Of a stretch of DNA of 45,429 nt, positions 42,452 through 45,429 are shown in pieces. The stretch lies in NCBI GenBank assembly GCA_965248975.1, contig CBDFKU010000009.1:1-45429 (forward strand), in the 5' to 3' direction. The translations under genes were made by a program, and so were the position numbers. The notes beneath the pieces were generated by a model that had not been told where the DNA came from, searched no databases, and saw only the letters and a program-made list of their open reading frames with translations. This DNA is from CBDFKU01 sp965248975. GTDB lineage: Bacteria > Chloroflexota > Dehalococcoidia > Lucifugimonadales > JAGWBF01. How positions within the stretch are numbered: the first letter of the stretch is position 1; every line of letters starts with the position of its first letter.

Positions 42452-43177
42452 TTACGTATCTCCATCCTTGACGGGGCTCGGGGCCTCCGCCCCCAGGCTC
42501 TGCAGGGCTTCCTGGGCAGCCATCCGCTCGGCGTCCAGCTTGCGCCGTCCATGACCTCGACCTATCGGCTGCCCGGCGACCAGCACCTCGACCTCGAAGC
42601 TTTTTAGGTGGTCAGTCCCACCCTCCTGGACCACCTGGTAGATGGGCGAGGTGGCCCCCGTGGCCTGCAACAGCTCCTGGAGGAGGGATTTGGGGTCCTC
42701 GGGCACTCCAAGGGCCAGGGAGCCTTCCATCTCGTCCGCGAGCAGTCCCGTGACCAGCTTCCTGGCGGCTTCGAACCCCTGGTCCAGCAGGACGGCCCCA
42801 ATCAGGGCCTCCAGCGCCGCCGCAAGGTTGGAATCCCGGTCCCGTCCACCGGTGGACTCTTCTCCCTTGCCCAGCCGCAGGTGCTCGCCCAACCCGAACC
42901 GCCGCGCCGCGCCGGCCAGAGATGCGCCCCTAACGATGGACGATCTCAGCTTGGTCAGCTCACCTTCGGAGAGCTGGGGACACCGCTGGTAGAGCTCTAC
43001 GGTCACCGCCAACCCGAGGCAGGAGTCTCCCAGAAACTCCAGACGCTCGTAGGAGCCCGGGGCCTGCTCGCCCGAGGGATGTTCGTTGAGATAGGAGGGG
43101 TGTACCAAGGCCAGGCTTAGCAGGTCCCGGTCTTGAAAGCAGACCCCCAACTTTCCCTCGAGCGGAGTAGTACGCAA
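42452..43177 (-). CDS. rnc: Ribonuclease III
   Basis: RNase III cleaves double-stranded RNA, including rRNA precursors. The signature ERLEFLGDS (44-52) provides metal ligands E47 and D51, and the second helix LEALIGAVLLDQG keeps E123. The position normally Asp (E. coli D114, three residues before the Glu) is Ala here (A120). The C-terminal double-stranded-RNA-binding domain (about 160-232) has SFEVEVLV and RKLDAERMAAQEAL. It has 241 residues and a TTG start. It lies between the selenoprotein-like gene and ftsY. Confidence 0.93.
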   Translation of the reverse strand: MRTTPLEGKLGVCFQDRDLLSLALVHPSYLNEHPSGEQAPGSYERLEFLGDSCLGLAVTVELYQRCPQLSEGELTKLRSSIVRGASLAGAARRFGLGEHLRLGKGEESTGGRDRDSNLAAALEALIGAVLLDQGFEAARKLVTGLLADEMEGSLALGVPEDPKSLLQELLQATGATSPIYQVVQEGGTDHLKSFEVEVLVAGQPIGRGHGRRKLDAERMAAQEALQSLGAEAPSPVKDGDT

Positions 43178-43187
43178 CGGTCGGCCT

Positions 43188-43817
43188 CTAGGCGAATACC
43201 CCTTTAGGCCAGGGTGGCTGGGGTCGCTTTACCTCGCCGAGATATTTCATCTTGGTGATGACGCCGTGCAGGGCCTCGAAGGTCTCCGCGGCGTCTTCGT
43301 CGGGAGGGGGATAGGTCTTGAGGAAGGCCGAGGTGCCGTCGGAGAAGACGAAGGTGGGGACTCCGAAGACCCCGTGATCCTCCACCGCACGGTTGTGGCT
43401 CTTGCCCAGGTCCTCCGGGATGCTCTTGTCGGCCAGATCCTCGTTGAAGCGGTCCATGTCCAGGCCACCCGCCTTGGCCGCTTCCATGATCACGCTCCGG
43501 TCGGAGAGGTCCTTGCGGTCCTCATGGCGAGCCTTGAGCAGCGCCAGCTGGAAGGCCTCGAAGGCCTGCCGGCCCTGCCTCTTGGCCGCCTCTCCGGCGG
43601 TCAGGGCGAGAAGTCCCAGGTTGGTCGAGTCCTCGGGCTGCTCCCAGGCCTTCCACTCGGGGCCTTCCTTGCTGTTTATCTGGGCCAGGAAGAAGGGCTC
43701 CCAGTCCACCTCAAGGTTGTCTCCGTACGATTCCTTTACCTTCGCCAGCCACACGGCCGCGTTGTACACGAAGGGTCAACGGAAGTCGTAAAACGCAGTA
43801 ACTTTCACCGGTTCCAT
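43188..43817 (-). CDS. DsbA-like selenoprotein candidate (in-frame UGA as Sec14)
   Basis: With start ATG 43817 (aggaggtggagcc just upstream) the frame reads MEPVKVTAFYDFR, then TGA at 43776-43778, then PFVYNAAVWLAKVKES and on to TAG at 43188, 209 codons. The family (DsbA/FrnE-like thioredoxin fold, as in 2-hydroxychromene isomerase relatives) has Cys right after FYDF-x and before P, so the UGA replaces the catalytic Cys. The later parts (HGVFGVPTFVFSDGT with cis-Pro, KRPQPPWPKG) are intact and not decayed. A stem-loop fitting a bacterial SECIS starts right after the UGA. The second active-site Cys is Val (U-P-F-V). Without UGA recoding a caller would start at GTG 43769 and lose the active site. 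A nonsense mutation is the alternative. Confidence 0.75.
43739..43778 (-). promoter_or_regulatory. Candidate bacterial SECIS element with UGA codon
   Basis: One base after the UGA (43776-43778), CCUUCG (43774-43769) pairs perfectly with CGAAGG (43744-43739). Inside, ACAACG and CGUGU form a shorter stem with one bulged A. The apical loop is CGGC, its GG at 18 and 19 nt after the UGA, within the range reported for bacterial SECIS elements (about 16-37 nt). Confidence 0.6.
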
Positions 43818-43900
43818 GGCTCCACCTCCTCTTTCAGGATTGTACTCACAGCCAGGTTCAAAAGTCAAAGGGTATACGAAGGAGGTGCCACCTTTCTGCC

Positions 43901-45429
43901 CTACCTGGGCACCAGGTGCAGCGTGACACACGACGGGTGTTGCGGGTCGTGCAGGATCGTCTGAAGGGCGGGCCGGAGCTCGGTGTCCGCGGCGATGACG
44001 TTGCCGGTGTTCGTGTTGCGGTCGAATCGAGGGAAGTTGCTGCTGGACACCTCCAGAGCGATTCTGTGCCCGGCCTTGAACACGTTGCTTGTGGCCCACA
44101 GGTCGATCGTATAGCGATAGGTCCTCCCCGGTTCCAATAGGCTGGGATCCGACCTGGAGTCCCGATACCGGGCCCGGATGATGCCGTCGGTGAGGTTCCG
44201 GGCGCAGCCGTGCTCGCATACGTCCACTAGCTTCGCGGTGAAGTCTGTGTCCGTGGCAGACGTTGCCGCCCACAGGGTAACGGTCACAGGCCCGGTGACC
44301 TCGACCTCCCGCTCGAGGGGAGGCGTTGAGTACACCAGCACGTCCTCCCGTCCCTCGACCTCTTGCTGGTCGAAGGCGCCGCTGGCCATGTAGTAAGGGC
44401 TGCAGCAGAGGGGGCCTCCCCTGGTGGGCACCGGGTCCACCGGATTGTAAAGGAACACGTCCGGTGGCTCTTCCCCTGGAACCTCCGGGCCGAGGGACCC
44501 GTTCCCGCCGCGGGTGTTGGCCCGGCCCTGGCTGTGCAGGTAGTATTCCGTGGAGCGGGCCCGGGCCAGGGGCCACTCCTGCTCGTCCCGCCAGGCGTTG
44601 TCCCCCATGACGAATATACGCACCGGGGGCTCGTCCATGATGCCGTTGTCGATGCCCTTGAGCCAGTGGTCGAACCAGCGCAGGTGTATGCCGTCCATGT
44701 CGATGGCCAGGGGATCGGAGGCCAGCCCGAAGTAGTGGTCTCCCGTCATGCTGGAGCCCCTGACGGCGTGCTGCCAGGGGCCGATGAGCAGCTTCTGGCC
44801 CCTGCGGGCGTCCTGGGTGGCGCCCTTCTCTCGCATTCCCAGATAGTTGCCGATGGTCCCTCCCAGGAATATGTCGTACCATCCGCCCATGTTATAGGCG
44901 GGTATGCCCAGTCTGGAGTGGTTATCCTCGATGCTCAGTCCCTTCCAGTATTCGTCGTAGCCGGGATGGGCCAGCCAGTCGTAGTAGTAGTCCGCCAGGC
45001 CGTCCTTGAGATAGGGGAGGTCCTTGAGCGGTAGGAAGCGGAAGGCCGACTCGTCCATGGCGTCCACCGCCCTGATCAGCTCGTCCCGGCGCCCTCGAGG
45101 GATTTCCCGGGTGTTGGAAATATTTCGGAGGTTGGCCAGGGTCAGGCCTGCCAGCGTCCACGAGAGGTTGAACCCCAGCTCGAAGGCGCCTCCCTGGTAG
45201 GCCCAACCCTCGTGGTAGTTTGAGGCGGTGACGTTGGGCAGTATCGTGACCAGGTGTGGAGGCCGAGACAGCGCGGCCAACCACTGGGTGGCGCCCACGT
45301 AGGAAGAGCCGTACATGCCCACCTTTCCTGAGGACCAGGGCTGGGCGGCCGCCCACTCCACCGTATCGTAGCCGTCGTCGATGTCGTCCCTGAAGCAGTA
45401 GAACCGACCCTCGGAGGTGTAGCGTCCAC
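43901..45429 (-). CDS. CocE/NonD-family hydrolase (peptidase S15-like), 5' end beyond window
   Basis: The frame is open to the right edge, so the N-terminus is missing. The visible part begins GRYTSEGRFYCFRDDIDDGY and DTVEWAAAQPW, then the nucleophile elbow GMYGSSYVGATQW (Ser in G-x-S-Y-x-G). The alpha/beta hydrolase core is followed by a C-terminal jelly-roll-like domain with VEVTGPVTVTLWAATSATDT, then DFTAKLVDVCEHG, and a Gly-His region (FKAGHRIALEVSSSNFPRFD). This is the X-Pro dipeptidyl-peptidase/cocaine-esterase family, which hydrolyses esters or amides; the substrate is unknown. It ends about 80 bp upstream of the selenoprotein-like gene on the same strand. Confidence 0.88.
   Translation of the reverse strand, partial: GRYTSEGRFYCFRDDIDDGYDTVEWAAAQPWSSGKVGMYGSSYVGATQWLAALSRPPHLVTILPNVTASNYHEGWAYQGGAFELGFNLSWTLAGLTLANLRNISNTREIPRGRRDELIRAVDAMDESAFRFLPLKDLPYLKDGLADYYYDWLAHPGYDEYWKGLSIEDNHSRLGIPAYNMGGWYDIFLGGTIGNYLGMREKGATQDARRGQKLLIGPWQHAVRGSSMTGDHYFGLASDPLAIDMDGIHLRWFDHWLKGIDNGIMDEPPVRIFVMGDNAWRDEQEWPLARARSTEYYLHSQGRANTRGGNGSLGPEVPGEEPPDVFLYNPVDPVPTRGGPLCCSPYYMASGAFDQQEVEGREDVLVYSTPPLEREVEVTGPVTVTLWAATSATDTDFTAKLVDVCEHGCARNLTDGIIRARYRDSRSDPSLLEPGRTYRYTIDLWATSNVFKAGHRIALEVSSSNFPRFDRNTNTGNVIAADTELRPALQTILHDPQHPSCVTLHLVPR

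Noticed and set aside
43776..44882. Long frame of 368 codons ending at the in-frame UGA
   Set aside because: Upstream of ATG 43817 it is a shadow of the CocE/NonD hydrolase; only the last 13 codons, MEPVKVTAFYDFR, belong to a real gene, the selenoprotein candidate.

Overview
The window looks like a chromosome segment of an uncultivated member of the Chloroflexota, most likely of the Dehalococcoidia/SAR202 type. The clues are the adjacent Agl23-like (TIGR03663-type) and DUF2298 (Chlor_Arch_YYY-type) membrane protein genes, a series of SDR, MDR and beta-hydroxyacid dehydrogenase genes, an F420/PPOX-type oxidoreductase, high GC content and many GTG/TTG starts. This assignment is inference from gene content, not from a marker phylogeny.

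Positions 1 to about 15,850 are accessory DNA. A plus-strand operon (1-5993) encodes a Thr/Pro-repeat protein, a ParB-domain protein and a run of small membrane proteins with overlapping or nearly abutting genes. It is followed by a large membrane-anchored gluzincin-type peptidase (6127-8781). A second plus-strand cluster (8958-10947) encodes three small membrane proteins, two of which have a transmembrane-ectodomain-transmembrane layout, then a tiny Arg/Lys-rich protein, a zinc-ribbon protein and a small membrane protein. Unknown minus-strand genes follow (11091-12881), one of them with an 11-G homopolymer that breaks its reading frame. Then come three decayed transposase genes of different IS families (12.9-14.5 kb) and an intact tyrosine recombinase (14755-15798) ending 54 bp from an intact tRNA-Glu. 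This is the layout of a tRNA-targeted integrated element whose far end lies left of the window. I see no relaxase, packaging ATPase, secretion ATPase or capsid protein in the visible part, so I cannot say whether it is viral or conjugative.

Positions 15,853 to 26,683 are ordinary chromosome: tRNA-Glu, argC, nth, the tldD/tldE pair, a HEAT-repeat gene, a PPOX-type gene that appears to start at CTG, three dehydrogenases, and a CCA-adding-type nucleotidyltransferase with a small zinc protein.

Positions 26,700 to 35,640 hold the energy block. The redox sensor gene rex has a clear promoter and a candidate operator. It converges on a complete F1Fo ATP synthase operon on the minus strand, ordered atpI/Z-type, a, a 32-residue membrane peptide, c, b, delta, alpha, gamma, beta, epsilon. 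A MazF-type toxin and ribbon-helix-helix antitoxin pair with its own promoter and operator sits between atpD and atpC. Positions 35.6-43.2 kb carry a bifunctional-nuclease-family gene, the two large membrane glycosyltransferase-like genes, ftsY and rnc.

The most notable find is at 43,188-43,817. A DsbA-like thioredoxin-fold gene has an in-frame TGA exactly where the family has its catalytic cysteine. It is followed at once by a stem-loop with a GG apical loop that fits a bacterial SECIS element. I read it as a DsbA-like selenoprotein that ordinary gene calling would truncate. The window ends inside a CocE/NonD-type hydrolase gene.
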